From positions 67,914,400 to 67,978,399 of the forward strand of contig NC_044277.2 in assembly GCF_004027225.2 (NCBI RefSeq): DNA of 64,000 nucleotides, in the 5' to 3' direction. Made by a program: the position numbers and the translations under genes. Of this stretch, positions 1 through 10,467 are shown piece by piece. This DNA is from Strigops habroptila. Lineage: Eukaryota > Chordata > Aves > Psittaciformes > Psittacidae. Numbering within the stretch: position 1 is the first letter of the stretch; the number at the start of each line of letters is the position of its first letter. The notes under the pieces were generated by a model. The model did no database searches and was not told the origin of the DNA. It saw nothing but the letters and a program-made list of their open reading frames with translations.

Positions 1-1748
1 GTTCTTAGATTTATTCTGTAGCTGGAGAAGTTTGTAGGACATACTGTGCATTGCTGTGAGTTGTTTAAAATCCAGTTTTAAACAGATCCTGTTTAATCTC
101 TGGGTAATGCTCTAATCTTGGGATGTAATTACAGTTTGCTAAACTTGTGTTCTGCTCAGTTCCTCTTGAGTTTATGCTGTGGGTTATGATTTAAGTATTT
201 CTGGTCTTAAGTATTTAGAACACTGGCAGCAACTGGCAGCTTTCAAACTTATCATCAATGTAGATCCCTGTAATCTAATACCTGAGGCTTGCCAAAATGA
301 AAATTTTGAGTGTGGTTGAAAACTTAAACCTAGCAACAATGTGACAGGTTGTGCCTCTGATACCTTTCTTAGCAAGTAGAACTTGATTTGAGAATGCTTC
401 TGCCATGAAAGGGCATATAACAAAGGAACTACTTCTGAGCTGTTACAAATTGTTGGAGTTAACTGCATATGCAGTTCAGGGAACGGAAACTAGCTGTGCA
501 GTGCTATGATTAATCCGTCAATTCCTGCATTGTAAGGTGGTCATCTCCATTTATATTCCATGGGGTGCTAAATCATCACGTGATGCTGTTTTGTTTGTTT
601 TTTCCATCTGAATTTCATTTAGAAGAACTGAAATATACATCAATACCTGAGCTGTATAAGTTAACGATCTTTCTCTTTTTCAGTTTGTTAGGCTGACAAA
701 ATAACGTCTAGAGACAGTCACAACACAACTGAAAACATTTAATTTTGGCATTTCTAAATGTTATTCTTTCTAAGCAATGTGAGTTTAGGGAAATACACAC
801 ACTTTGAAATGAAGAACGATTTGGTATAGATGTTCTCAGAACTGCTTAGACGTTTTTGTGACATTCTTTGGAGTATGTTAATTTAACCAGAAACAGCACG
901 TAACTCTGTTTTTCAGTCAGTGTAATTGTGTGCCTCAAAAAGTTGTCTGACTATATTACTCTCATGTCTCTTAGTAAGAGTAGTTGCCATGGCAGTGAGA
1001 GATGTTAGGAATATCTGACGGTCTCTGTGGCTGTCTGACATTATCTGTTCTGATGCACCTCTGCAATTTACTGTGCTGCTCGAAGTCCCCTGCAGCCTAG
1101 AAGTAAACAGAGAGAAGAGAAAGTGCCCTTTGTTTAGAACCTTTGTTGTAGCAAGTATTTTTGCACTGCAAACAGAAAGAGAATGTAACTCAAAGTTATT
1201 TGTTCGCTAAGATTTGCCGTTATTAGTTGTGGATGGCTGGTTTTGAGAGTTTGGTAATTTAAGTATTTTATCTAAAGACTCCCTGGCAAGTGTGTAATAT
1301 AACTTCATCAGTGGTAGAATACGCTAACAAATTTAGATCACACCGGGTGTCACTGGTTTTTAGCAAAATACGAATACCCCTAGTGTATACTTAAGAGACC
1401 CGATATCCAGTTCAGGTGCTGTTTAATCTTTCTGTTTTGACAGGGTTGTTTTCTGTATTTCACTGTACAACGTTCCAGTCAGAGGTACGGGTCTCCCGAC
1501 CTTAGTTGCTAGGGAATTGGAGTCATTTCTAGATAAGCCAATAGGATGTGTTTGACTTAGGAAGCCTGAATGAAAATACTAGGTGTAAAGTATGTGTTGC
1601 TCTGTAGTATCTCATGTTTCAGTCAAGCTAATATTTAATTTGTGTCATGATATTTGGAGAATAGTATGGATAATTCTCACAATGGCTTTGTAACATAAAG
1701 GTGGAAAGGCTGAAAGAATGGTTGATACTTCCTTCCTTCTCTCCATAG
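1..1748 (+). other. C18orf21: Intronic sequence of C18orf21 (upstream of its penultimate exon)
   Basis: AT-rich sequence with no supported coding exon. It ends in a pyrimidine-rich tract and AG at 1747-1748, directly before a recognisable C18orf21 exon, so at least its distal part is an intron of that gene. I looked for the earlier exons of the family, which carry the first CxxC pair of the zinc ribbon, and did not find them. They should lie before the window starts. Confidence 0.6.
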
Positions 1749-1957
1749 CTGGTTACTTGCAAATCGTGCAACAAAACAACAAGACATTATGGTAAAAGCA
1801 GGGATTTTCTGGCTACCATGACACAAAATTCTGGCACTCCAAGTATTAAATCTACCCTGAGGACACCAGATGTAAAAACTCAGTCTGCAAACAAAGTGAC
1901 ACCTCTAAGCTGCAGTAGGTTGGGACCTAAAGGGAACAGTCCCTCATCATTTCCCAG
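1749..1957 (+). CDS. C18orf21: C18orf21, penultimate coding exon (partial gene)
   Basis: The exon reads in phase 0 from an acceptor (ccatag, AG at 1747-1748) to a donor (ccag|gtacct, GT at 1958-1959), leaving two bases (AG) of a split codon. It encodes LVTCKSCNKTTRHYGKSR at its start, close to the human C18orf21 (UPF0711) stretch with ITCKTCN and HHGKSR, followed by a Ser/Thr/Pro-rich part containing the STLRTPD segment. The CKSC pair is the second half of the family's zinc ribbon; the first CxxC would be in an exon outside the window. C18orf21 has been described as a protein subunit specific to RNase MRP, related to yeast Snm1 (recalled, not derivable here). The internal ATG at 1818 is not the start, because homology continues upstream of it to the splice site. 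Confidence 0.88.
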
Positions 1958-2378
1958 GTACCTGTTTGTCTCGTATTTAAAGGGGCGCTTTGCTGAGTAG
2001 AGTGTGTTAGTTTTGTCCTGTGGGAATGAGGGTCACATACTGATTTCAGATCAGTCACTTAATAAACTTTAAATTGATAACTATTTTTCTTCAGTGATCT
2101 GATTGAGGAGATCAATTTTAACTTTCAGACCTTTAAAATCAAAGATTCTTATGAAAAGCGACTGTATGCAAAGAATGCCTAATTCTGGTTTTGTCATGAA
2201 TGTAAAATGTCTGGCTTAAAATCTGCATTAAAAAGTTATGCTTCTGACTGCTCACTTTCACATGAAAATACACTATTGATGTTCAAATTTTTTCAAATTA
2301 TATGTGTGCACTTTCATAGTTACTTTATGCTAATTCTCATTCCTCATCTTTAAGACATCTGAGTCTTTTGTTTTTCAG
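1958..2378 (+). other. C18orf21: Last intron of C18orf21
   Basis: A 421-bp GT-AG intron between the two recognised C18orf21 exons. It starts gtacct and ends in a T-rich tract followed by cag at 2376-2378. Nothing else was recognised in it. Confidence 0.85.
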
Positions 2379-2544
2379 AACACGTGTATCAGGGCAGGCA
2401 ACAACCAGCTCTGCTTCCAGCTCTGCTTCCAAGACTCCCCGAAACTCCAAATTTCACTTTTCTAAACTGAAACGGATGCTTGACCTAGAAGAAAAAGAGA
2501 AAAGCCAGAAGGCAGATTTGAAAACCTTTTTGACTTTACTTTAG
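2379..2544 (+). CDS. C18orf21: C18orf21, terminal coding exon
   Basis: The first base completes an Arg codon split across the intron (AG|A). The exon then reads TRVSGQATTSSASS and ends with KADLKTFLTLL before a TAG at 2542-2544. Human C18orf21 ends similarly (a K.DFRNFLSSL segment) but, from memory, has about six further residues, so this C-terminus appears slightly shorter. The Ser-rich part contains a perfect tandem 12-bp duplication (2407-2418 and 2419-2430) that stays in frame. A basic and acidic helix-like stretch (KLKRMLDLEEKEK) precedes the end. The gene converges on RPRD1A, as in the human locus. Confidence 0.86.
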
Positions 2545-2563
2545 TTACACGTTATTTCAAAGT

Positions 2564-2569
2564 AATAAA
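2564..2569 (+). terminator. Poly(A) signal of C18orf21
   Basis: An AATAAA hexamer 20 bp after the C18orf21 stop codon. The T-rich sequence just after it (gtttccgttttag, about 2588-2600) fits a downstream element. This implies a very short 3'UTR, although longer isoforms running into 2.6-4 kb are possible. Confidence 0.75.
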
Positions 2570-2852
2570 GATTACAGCAATAAGTATTGTTTCCGTTTTA
2601 GTAAATCAACAAAGTGATTTCTTTACAGCGCAAGCTAACAGCATGTACCCTGAGAAAGCATAGGCCATATATTTTAAAAGCAAGTTCTGTCTCTGAGGGG
2701 ACTGGTTGTCCGCGAGAGGGAGATGAGAAAATAGCCAGTCTGATATGCTTGGGAATGTTGAACTGTTTTGCAGTCTCTAATGGCCCAAGAATTAAAAGCC
2801 AGGATCTATCCTTTGAGGAAGCTGGCAATACTGGCTCCATCAGTGGGTCCAG

Positions 2853-2916
2853 TAGGACCAACATGTCGATTGGCAGACTTGAAAGCAGTTTGGGGCTGGG
2901 GAGGTTGCAGTTTGCT
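2853..2916 (+). repeat. Copy 1 of a diverged direct repeat
   Basis: This copy shares an ordered set of blocks with 3852-3913: TAGGACCA, CAGACTTGAAAGC, GGGGAG and CAGTTTGCT, with small gaps between. The similarity continues weakly upstream (cttgaggaa..., ctcagtg). By eye it is roughly 70% identical. The family was not identified. Confidence 0.45.
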
Positions 2917-3170
2917 CCACCTCACTTTCTTACTGTTTTTGAGGTAGTGCATCATAGCAGAATTTAGAACATCTCATCCCTGCTTTGGATGTTTGAGTAA
3001 AACAAGGGACACTTGCACTGCCCTTTTCTGCAGGTACAAGATTTTCAAGGGTCTAATGTAGTGTCCTGTATTGTCACTGTCTTTTGATACCTGTGGTAAT
3101 TTAAGCACAGCCTTTAACCCAGCCTTTACAAAGGTTCCAAAATAACTTACTCTTTAAGACAGTACCTCAC

Positions 3171-3190
3171 AGAGAGAGAGAGAGAGAGAG
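3171..3190. repeat. (AG)10 microsatellite
   Basis: Ten perfect AG units after ctcac. Confidence 0.95.
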
Positions 3191-3851
3191 AACTAGATTA
3201 AGTGTCTTCATTTTCTTAAGGATGTTCCTGTCATTTGGACTGCAGACCATGGTAAAGCAGAACTTGTAAAACAACACTTGACTCACTGCTATGGAGTAGG
3301 CTGATACCAGCATCCTTATATGAAACAGATACAAGAGTGGCACAGTCAAAAAATACAGGGGATGCTTGCTTTCTTTCCAGTTGCTCTGGTGCTACTAAAA
3401 TGGGTCCTTTTTGTCTTGTTCAGAAATTACTTAAGGAGAGAAGCTTTCTTAAATATCTTTTGGTTTATCAGGCTTCACAGTTGCTTCCTTCTTGGACTTC
3501 AGTCTGGGCAACTAGGTTTGCCCTGGACAGTGGTGAACTCATTGCACGCAAGTGTTTTGATGTGAATAGATGATTGGCAAGGTTAAAGTAGTCTCCACTG
3601 TCAGATTTTACACTTCGAGTTTGGCACAGAGGATGGTAGAAATTCACCATTCAGAACTGAGTTTATAGCCTGCCCTGCCTATAGTCTGCAGTGACAGTTC
3701 TGCAAATGGTGGTTCAGATTTCCCCTTGGAAAAGAGGATCAGTTAAAAAATAAAATTGTTTAAAGGTCTGTATTTTCTTCTTCTTTATTTTTGTATTCTA
3801 ATGAATACTCCCTTGAAGCGTACTGGGACTCAGTGAACACTGCTTACAAAA

Positions 3852-3913
3852 TAGGACCAGCAAATAAGCTGTCAGACTTGAAAGCCATCCAGGGCAGGGG
3901 AGAACAGTTTGCT
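3852..3913 (+). repeat. Copy 2 of a diverged direct repeat
   Basis: Partner of 2853-2916, one kilobase downstream and in the same orientation, with the same block order. Confidence 0.45.
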
Positions 3914-4955
3914 GCAGATTCTACTTAGAGTCTCAAAGATTGGCATGTAACCTTTTTGTATCTATCTCCTATATGCTTGCGCAATACTTTGAAAGGTTCA
4001 CTGTCATTTGTTTCTTACGTACATGCAGGAGCGAAATAACTGTCATTTGGTCAACATACGGACCTTGAAGTTACGCCTTTTCCAATATAGAACTTGGCTT
4101 GAATTCTCCTGTTGTTGCTGTATTTCTGATGCAGTCCTCTGGAAAAACACTTCAATCATCTTGTTGATGGAAAATATGCATTATACAAAAGTATTTGAAA
4201 AACAAGTTTTACGATACATTTTTCTATTAGAAGTACACACATTATTGTACTGCTGTGCTTCCTATGAGGCTTACGTGAAACCAGCATGAGCAACTGCTAC
4301 GTTTTAAGGTGCCTCAACATTAATGTGTTAGATCAAATGAAGAGCATGCTTTTTAAGCAGATCTCCTAGTTGTCCATGTTGACTGTGCTTTTTATGCAAT
4401 ACCAACTGGTCTTGGAGTACAAGTGACATTCCCTTTGGTTAAAACTACAGCTAATGGATAAAAGACATGGTCTGGGACACAACCAGTGTGCTGCGGATGC
4501 TAATAAGCATCATCTATCCATAGGACCACAGGAGAGCTCCTCTGAGGTGCACAGCTTCAAAACAAGTGTATTGTGGATGGCAGGCACTGAGCTTCAGGTA
4601 TTCTGCACTCCAGGTGTATTACTATTGCAAAGTGCTATTTGTTAACATAGACAGAGTCTTGTCATGCTCTAAACAACATCTTTTTCTTTGGAATTACCAG
4701 AGTTGTCAGACATGTCTAGATGTGTTGTTACACGGGATCACTACTGCAAGCTATCAGACTTTACTGTGGAAAAAAGAGGGAAAAAAATTCATTCAGTATG
4801 TGCCATTCCTTGTTTACAAGTGTGCTTCAAAATGCTGGGCAGAAGTTGTGTCAGTATTTTCTGTCTGAAGTGCTTCTGTGGTATTCCTAAGCCTCTAATA
4901 GAGTCTTTGTTACTAGACTTTCACAGAATCACTGTATTGAAAAACACGTATAGAG

Positions 4956-5075
4956 ACACACATGTATATAGGTATCTATGTATATACATATCTATATATG
5001 ACGTATAAAAGTATATACATATATATACATCAGATGCATGTATGTACACAAACATATACATATACACACCCCCAT
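4956..5075. repeat. TA/CA/GTAT-rich low-complexity tract
   Basis: An imperfect array of tatata, catata and gtatat units, ending in a C-rich cacacccccatacac segment. A 10-bp inverted repeat (catcagatgc at 5028-5037, gcatctgatg at 5080-5089) straddles its right edge. Confidence 0.85.
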
Positions 5076-5890
5076 ACACGCATCTGATGCACTCTTCCCT
5101 TCAGAACGTATCACACCCCTGTACTCACTGAAACAGTAAAAGTTAATTGTTGATTGCCACATGCTATGGCTGAGCCTCCCCACCAAACCTCTGCCATGCA
5201 CCATTATTGGTTTGTGTTTGAAGAGCTGGAAGGACAGTTCTAGGGAGAAGAAACGGCCTCGCTGGTCTCTGTGAGGCCAGAATTTCACCCAGACTTTGTA
5301 CAGCAAGACCAAGAAGATTTTCTGGTAAGTATACACCCCTATGTACAGGCATTTAATTACAGAGTGAGAGATTTCCCAGCTCATATAAATTCTGCTTACG
5401 CAATGGTGTGTGTACCATTGGCAGTAATAGCATCATACTATATATTTGACACTGTTACAAAGTGTGTCTTTTATTACCAGCTCAACTAAAGCATGTTTCA
5501 TTTTGAAACATCAGTTTGAGCCATTTTTCTCATTTCTGAGTATTGAGACCCTCGAGCTGGCATATTAAAGCTGATTCCCTCACACCCAGCCCCGCCTCCA
5601 AAGAAACACAAACTTTGGCTAAACTAGATGGCATACGAACATTATGTAAGAAATCTACAGTTCTAGAGAAAGACCTTAGACTTTTTAATGCACTGCTTCC
5701 TCACCAAAAATTGTCACACAAAATACAAATAACAGAGAGTAATTAATAAACTTCAAAATCAGCATCAACCATTTCTCCAGCATCACTATGAGATTTTGGT
5801 TGTCTCAAAAGTGTAGAGAGCTGCTTCACACCATGAGAGTGAGTAGACAAGCAATAAACAATGATTTCAAAGATGTTTTTACAACAATGT

Positions 5891-5896
5891 TTTATT
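5891..5896 (-). terminator. Candidate distal poly(A) signal of RPRD1A
   Basis: AATAAA on the - strand (tttatt on +). It is followed on the transcript strand by AAAACATTG and then TTGTTTATTGCTTGTC, which resembles a U/GU-rich downstream element. Confidence 0.5.
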
Positions 5897-6897
5897 CTAT
5901 TAAATATGAAAGAGCGTACATACAGGTATTATTCTGAGGACATAAATTACACAAGGATTACACATTCTGTCAGAAAAGCACAATAATGAAACATCTTTAC
6001 ATTTCAAACTTTTCTTGTTAGCTTTTAACAAATGAATCTATTTCTGTTGCAAACAAGTAACGAGTGCTATTGAACTTTTGCAAATTCCCACAAAAACATC
6101 ATGCTTAGTAGGATACTTTAAATATTGTAAAGATGAAATCAGAATTAGATTTCTAAATAACAAGATGGAAGAGATTTACTACTTAATCAAGATAAATGAC
6201 ACACTGAAGTAGAAGCCGAGACGAAATTGGTCATTCATTAAAAAAAATTCCACTTCAGACACTACATTTGAGTCTGCTTCCTCTACTTGCAGGAATAGCT
6301 ACTGTGATTATATGCATGAGTAATGAGCAGAACTGGCCTAAATATTTAGAAATGTAAGTCAAATTTTAGACATGCTGGTTTTCTAGTTCACTATTTTTTC
6401 CACTGAAAAAAACCCACACCCATGAGTCTATTCGCTTACGTTTCAAAAGGTCGAAATCCAGCTCTTCTGCAGAGGGCCAATTGAGCCTATGGATGATTTC
6501 CATGTCTTCCATGGTCAACTGCACAGGAGGCTGCTGCATCCTATGTCTGTATTTTGTGTCACCACTGAAGTACCAGACTGAGTTACCACTGACTCGTGAG
6601 AGCAGTATTAGTCTGTGGAAGTCCTAACACACTGTCTTTTTAAACGCCAGGTAAACAGGAATGTAATTTTATCACAATGAAAGCTCTCTATTTGACATTC
6701 AGAAGACTACTCAGAGAAAATACACAATAGGCATGTAGTTTGGCCTGTGCTGCTAGGGTTTAATGGAGGTGTTTTGAAATATTAATACAAACATTAACAG
6801 TGAAACAGACAAGCTAATGTTACTGCAGGCTGGAGTTTAATTTTCAAATGAAACACCATTTCTAAGAACGGTAATTTTTGTAACTAAGGACTTCACA

Positions 6898-6903
6898 TTT
6901 ATT
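6898..6903 (-). terminator. Candidate alternative poly(A) signal of RPRD1A
   Basis: AATAAA on the - strand about 3.4 kb after the stop codon. There is no strong downstream GU-rich element, so it is weaker than the one at 5891. Confidence 0.3.
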
Positions 6904-9900
6904 TTTAAAACCACAGGAGTGGGGTAATGTTCCTGATATCTTTCAAAACATAATGCAAAACCACAGTTTGAGCCTGCAAACACTAGAATATACAAGCAGT
7001 CCCAGGGACCTCCAAGGTAAGCATTCTCCTATAGTGAAGAGCTGCAGGAATCTCTGCTTTTTTTCAGAGAATGCTCAATAAAAGTGCAATATAGTGAAGC
7101 AAATAATCTCATTACTATGCTTTTGTTGTTAGATGAGAAATGTTCAGATATTTTATAATTGTGCCTTTTGTAAGGTGGGCATTCTGGTTTATCAGACCAA
7201 ATTAGAAGAGACAGGCAGGGTACATCCTCACATTCTCTTTCCCAGGGTGGTAACGCCTCAGAACAGTTCTATTGTGCTGCCCAGTTTCATACTGCTATTT
7301 CTGTTTTGACAAAAGTTGACATTTGTTTTGCATTTCATTTCCATCCAGGCACGTTCCCCTTTCCAGCTCCTAGGCACCCCTCCTTTCCCCACCCAGCCTC
7401 TTTTCTTCCTGAGACATCAGAATTACGAACATTAAGCTTTGGAACCTGAGAATTTGGAGGTATTTTTTTGACACTACGGGGCTGCATTTGTATCGTACCA
7501 TGTTATCTCTTGCTATATTATTACAGTTACAATATAAATCTTCTAACTAGTTGATACCTGATGCCTTTCCCATATAAATAAATAAACAACATACCATTCA
7601 GCCACTAATATATGACACTTGCTATAAGAGTGACCTTTACCTTCCGCAAGTCCTCTTTTCCAAACAAATGGTGAGGGATCATTTCCAAAACCCCAGCTAC
7701 GAAATACTCCTTGAAGTAAACAATTTCACAGTAAAATAAAGAAAAATATATCCAGAAAATAGCACTATCTCAAAATTAAAACTTGTATATACATCAAGAA
7801 GAAGTTGAGATTTTTCCTCATTCCTTTAACAGTTCTACATTATCTGTAGATAAGCAACATTATCACTAAGAGTTATGAATAGGAAAAACAAGTCTAGTGA
7901 AGTAAGTGTCGTGTCTTTTTTAATACTCTTGAGAGATCAAGGAAATTCAGCATTCAACTTACTATAATTATTTTTAATTAAGGTACCAAAAGACTTTAAG
8001 CTCAGATCCCTGTGGTTTTGAGTATCCAAGACTTCCATACACTCTAAACAAGCCATGCCACTGCATTTATAACCACCACTGGCTACAAATTAAGTTTTCT
8101 ATGGATGGGATTCAACTGTGAACTCACTATTTATCCTTCTTGACTTATCGCTTGTTTTATAATTCTTAATAGATTAAGCTGTTTTAATATTTATCACAAA
8201 TTTGGCGCTGTTCTTTAGCAAGACTGAGGTTTAACTGCAACTGTAATGCACATACATGTATTTCAAAATTTATGAGCTGAGTTTAATGTAATAGAACAGA
8301 AATATTTAAAAATCAAAAATGTACCTGAACATTCATTTTCTTATCAAGAATCTATGCTGAAAAGATGCCAGCATGTGTTATTTAATTTTGCACGTTAGAC
8401 TTAAAACGAAGAAACAATTCTCTCCAGTGTTAGCTCTCTTTTTCCTATGGAGTGGAAAATTGCCACTCAAAACTTAACAATCTTTGGACAGCTAGTGAGC
8501 TCTGATGAACTATTTTCAGCATTCCTACCTGTCAGTAAGAATTTTTGATGAAATCAGTATTCCACATTGCATGCTATGGAATGCTAAGTCAACAGCTCAT
8601 GTTTTTATCTTTTGGGGGTTTTGCCCTACTTAACCAAGGTCTATTTCACGGCAACTTCCATGAGGAAAGATAACTGGACTGAGGTGCTTATGCCCAAGTG
8701 TATCTATTTTAAAGAGAACGATTATTCTCCGTTCACATCCAACAAGCATTCTAGCAAATAGCTCTGCAGAAGTCAATAACAAGTGACAGATCACTATCTT
8801 CAACAATATCGCTCCAGGATTATTTTGAATTGTTATGAGTTTTGAAAAGGAAGAATAGATTTTTCTAAAAAAACCAATCTGCTTTCATGTGAGAAGGAGT
8901 ATTAAAACTTGTAAACTGTGAATTTAACTGATGCAAAATAATGCCTGCCAAGTGCAAACCCATGAACAAAATGCAATCATCAAATACTCAGATCATAGAA
9001 TCTAAATGCCAACAGTACAGGTAGGCTTTTTTAAAAAACACTCCTCAACAATTACATGCCTAATTCCGATTGACTGAAAAACCTAAAGTTGCTGGCAAGC
9101 TGCTAGATTCCTGTCTTTAAGTGAATTAAAAGCTGGTGCGTAGTATAACAAGGACTTTTCACAAATTCAGCTACCTGTAGATAAACACCACATTTGGTAT
9201 TTGTACAAATACCAGCCATGCAAAAGGCTTTTTTAAAAACAGACACTGGGCAATAATTTTCCACTGTCTGACTTATACACAGGCCTGAACTGTCCCTCCT
9301 GTTCTGTGCGAAAGACAGTCAAGATCTAGAAATGTTTGCTGGAGCTGGTCAAGGTGTGGGGCTGGAAGGCCACACAGGCCTCCAGGGTTTCTCAGTGGAA
9401 GATGATGTACAGCATGGCTGCATCATCGTGTTGCTGCATGTAGTACACAGCAATGTCAAATGTTAATAATGGGCATTTAACAATTGGGACAGTTTGGAGA
9501 ATGACCTTTCAATTTAATTAAAGCTGTAAAATGACTTCATGTTTCTGGGATTAACCTTTTTAGATGGAGACGGATGTTGCAGAAAGGGATTAAAGTACAA
9601 ATGGATGGTCCCTCAATTTAGAAACTAAGCAGCTGTAAAAAGATAGTCACAATTTCGAAACATAATTGAACTGGTCAATTGTACAGATTCTTATGCAGAC
9701 TTTTAAATGATACTAAAATATTGCGGTATTTTGAGTAATTTAAAGATCTGTTCAGTGTAACATGATGTATATTTTCCAATACAAAATTGGTTACAAACAT
9801 TTACTTCAAAAAACCCACCTGACTTGTTTTGAGAGTGGGTAATTTATATGTAATGGACAATAAGATCAGTTTTAACTTTCAATTAAATTGCATCAACCTT

Positions 9901-10317
9901 CTTGCGAACATAAGCTTGTGATTTCCACATTTCACTCCCTCACTAGCAATTGAAATGTCTCAAGTTCAAAGTATGTGTTGATTATATGTTGGCCTACATT
10001 AAATACAGAGTACATAAGAAAAATCTTAACATGTTCTTTTACAGGGCACCCAACTAAAATCTTTACAAAAGATAAGATAATTATCCATTCTTCAATGTAA
10101 TAGACACAGATGCCACTTTTATAAATGTACCCTTATGTTCACTTGCCAATAAAATAGTAAACAAATCAACTTTTTAAACCATTTTTTATAAATTATTAGA
10201 GTATTTTTACTGACACTCTCCAACAATATACAAAAATAATACTACAAGAGTACCAATCAGTCAGACCTACCCCTCATTTCACAGAAAAGTAGAGGTTATG
10301 GATGGATGTTTTGGTAA

Positions 10318-10467
10318 TCAATCATCGCTGTAGATGTCTCCTGCAAATGGTAGGTGTACGTGGCTGCCTGTGACGTTGGGAAGTCGAGAAAGATCAGGCA
10401 GGTTCTGGATGCGAGACCTGAGTTCTTTCCGTACCTGGGACACTCTGGCTAGCTTGCGTTTGTACTC
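10318..10467 (-). CDS. RPRD1A: RPRD1A exon 7 (terminal coding exon)
   Basis: It begins after the acceptor TTACAG with EYKRKLARVS, includes RKELRSRIQNLPDLSRLP, and ends with the family's C-terminal tail LPFAGDIYSDD before TGA at 10318-10320. Human ends GDIYSED. It codes for residues 263-311, the end of the coiled coil and the tail. It sits 26.4 kb from exon 6. Confidence 0.97.
   Translation of the reverse strand, partial: EYKRKLARVSQVRKELRSRIQNLPDLSRLPNVTGSHVHLPFAGDIYSDD

Larger units (their letters stand above)
2601..5870. other. Intergenic region between convergent C18orf21 and RPRD1A
   Basis: About 3.3 kb between the C18orf21 poly(A) signal and the probable RPRD1A 3' end. Open frames here, such as 2614-2967 on the + strand, have no recognisable domain or homology. 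The region holds an (AG)n microsatellite, a TA/CA-rich tract and a diverged pair of direct repeats. Part of it could be an extended 3'UTR of either gene. Confidence 0.6.
5871..10317 (-). other. RPRD1A: Probable 3'UTR of RPRD1A
   Basis: Noncoding sequence downstream (on the - strand) of the RPRD1A stop. No splice site or coding exon was recognised. The proposed distal end is set by an AATAAA at 5891-5896 followed by a T/GT-rich stretch on the transcript strand, giving a 3'UTR of up to about 4.4 kb. Shorter isoforms are possible at the 6898 AATAAA or at ATTAAA variants such as 6835-6840. The exact extent is inferred, not seen. Confidence 0.5.

Noticed and set aside
2614..2967. 117-codon frame downstream of C18orf21
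   Set aside because: It lies after the poly(A) signal, has no recognised domain, and an 88-codon frame overlaps it on the other strand.
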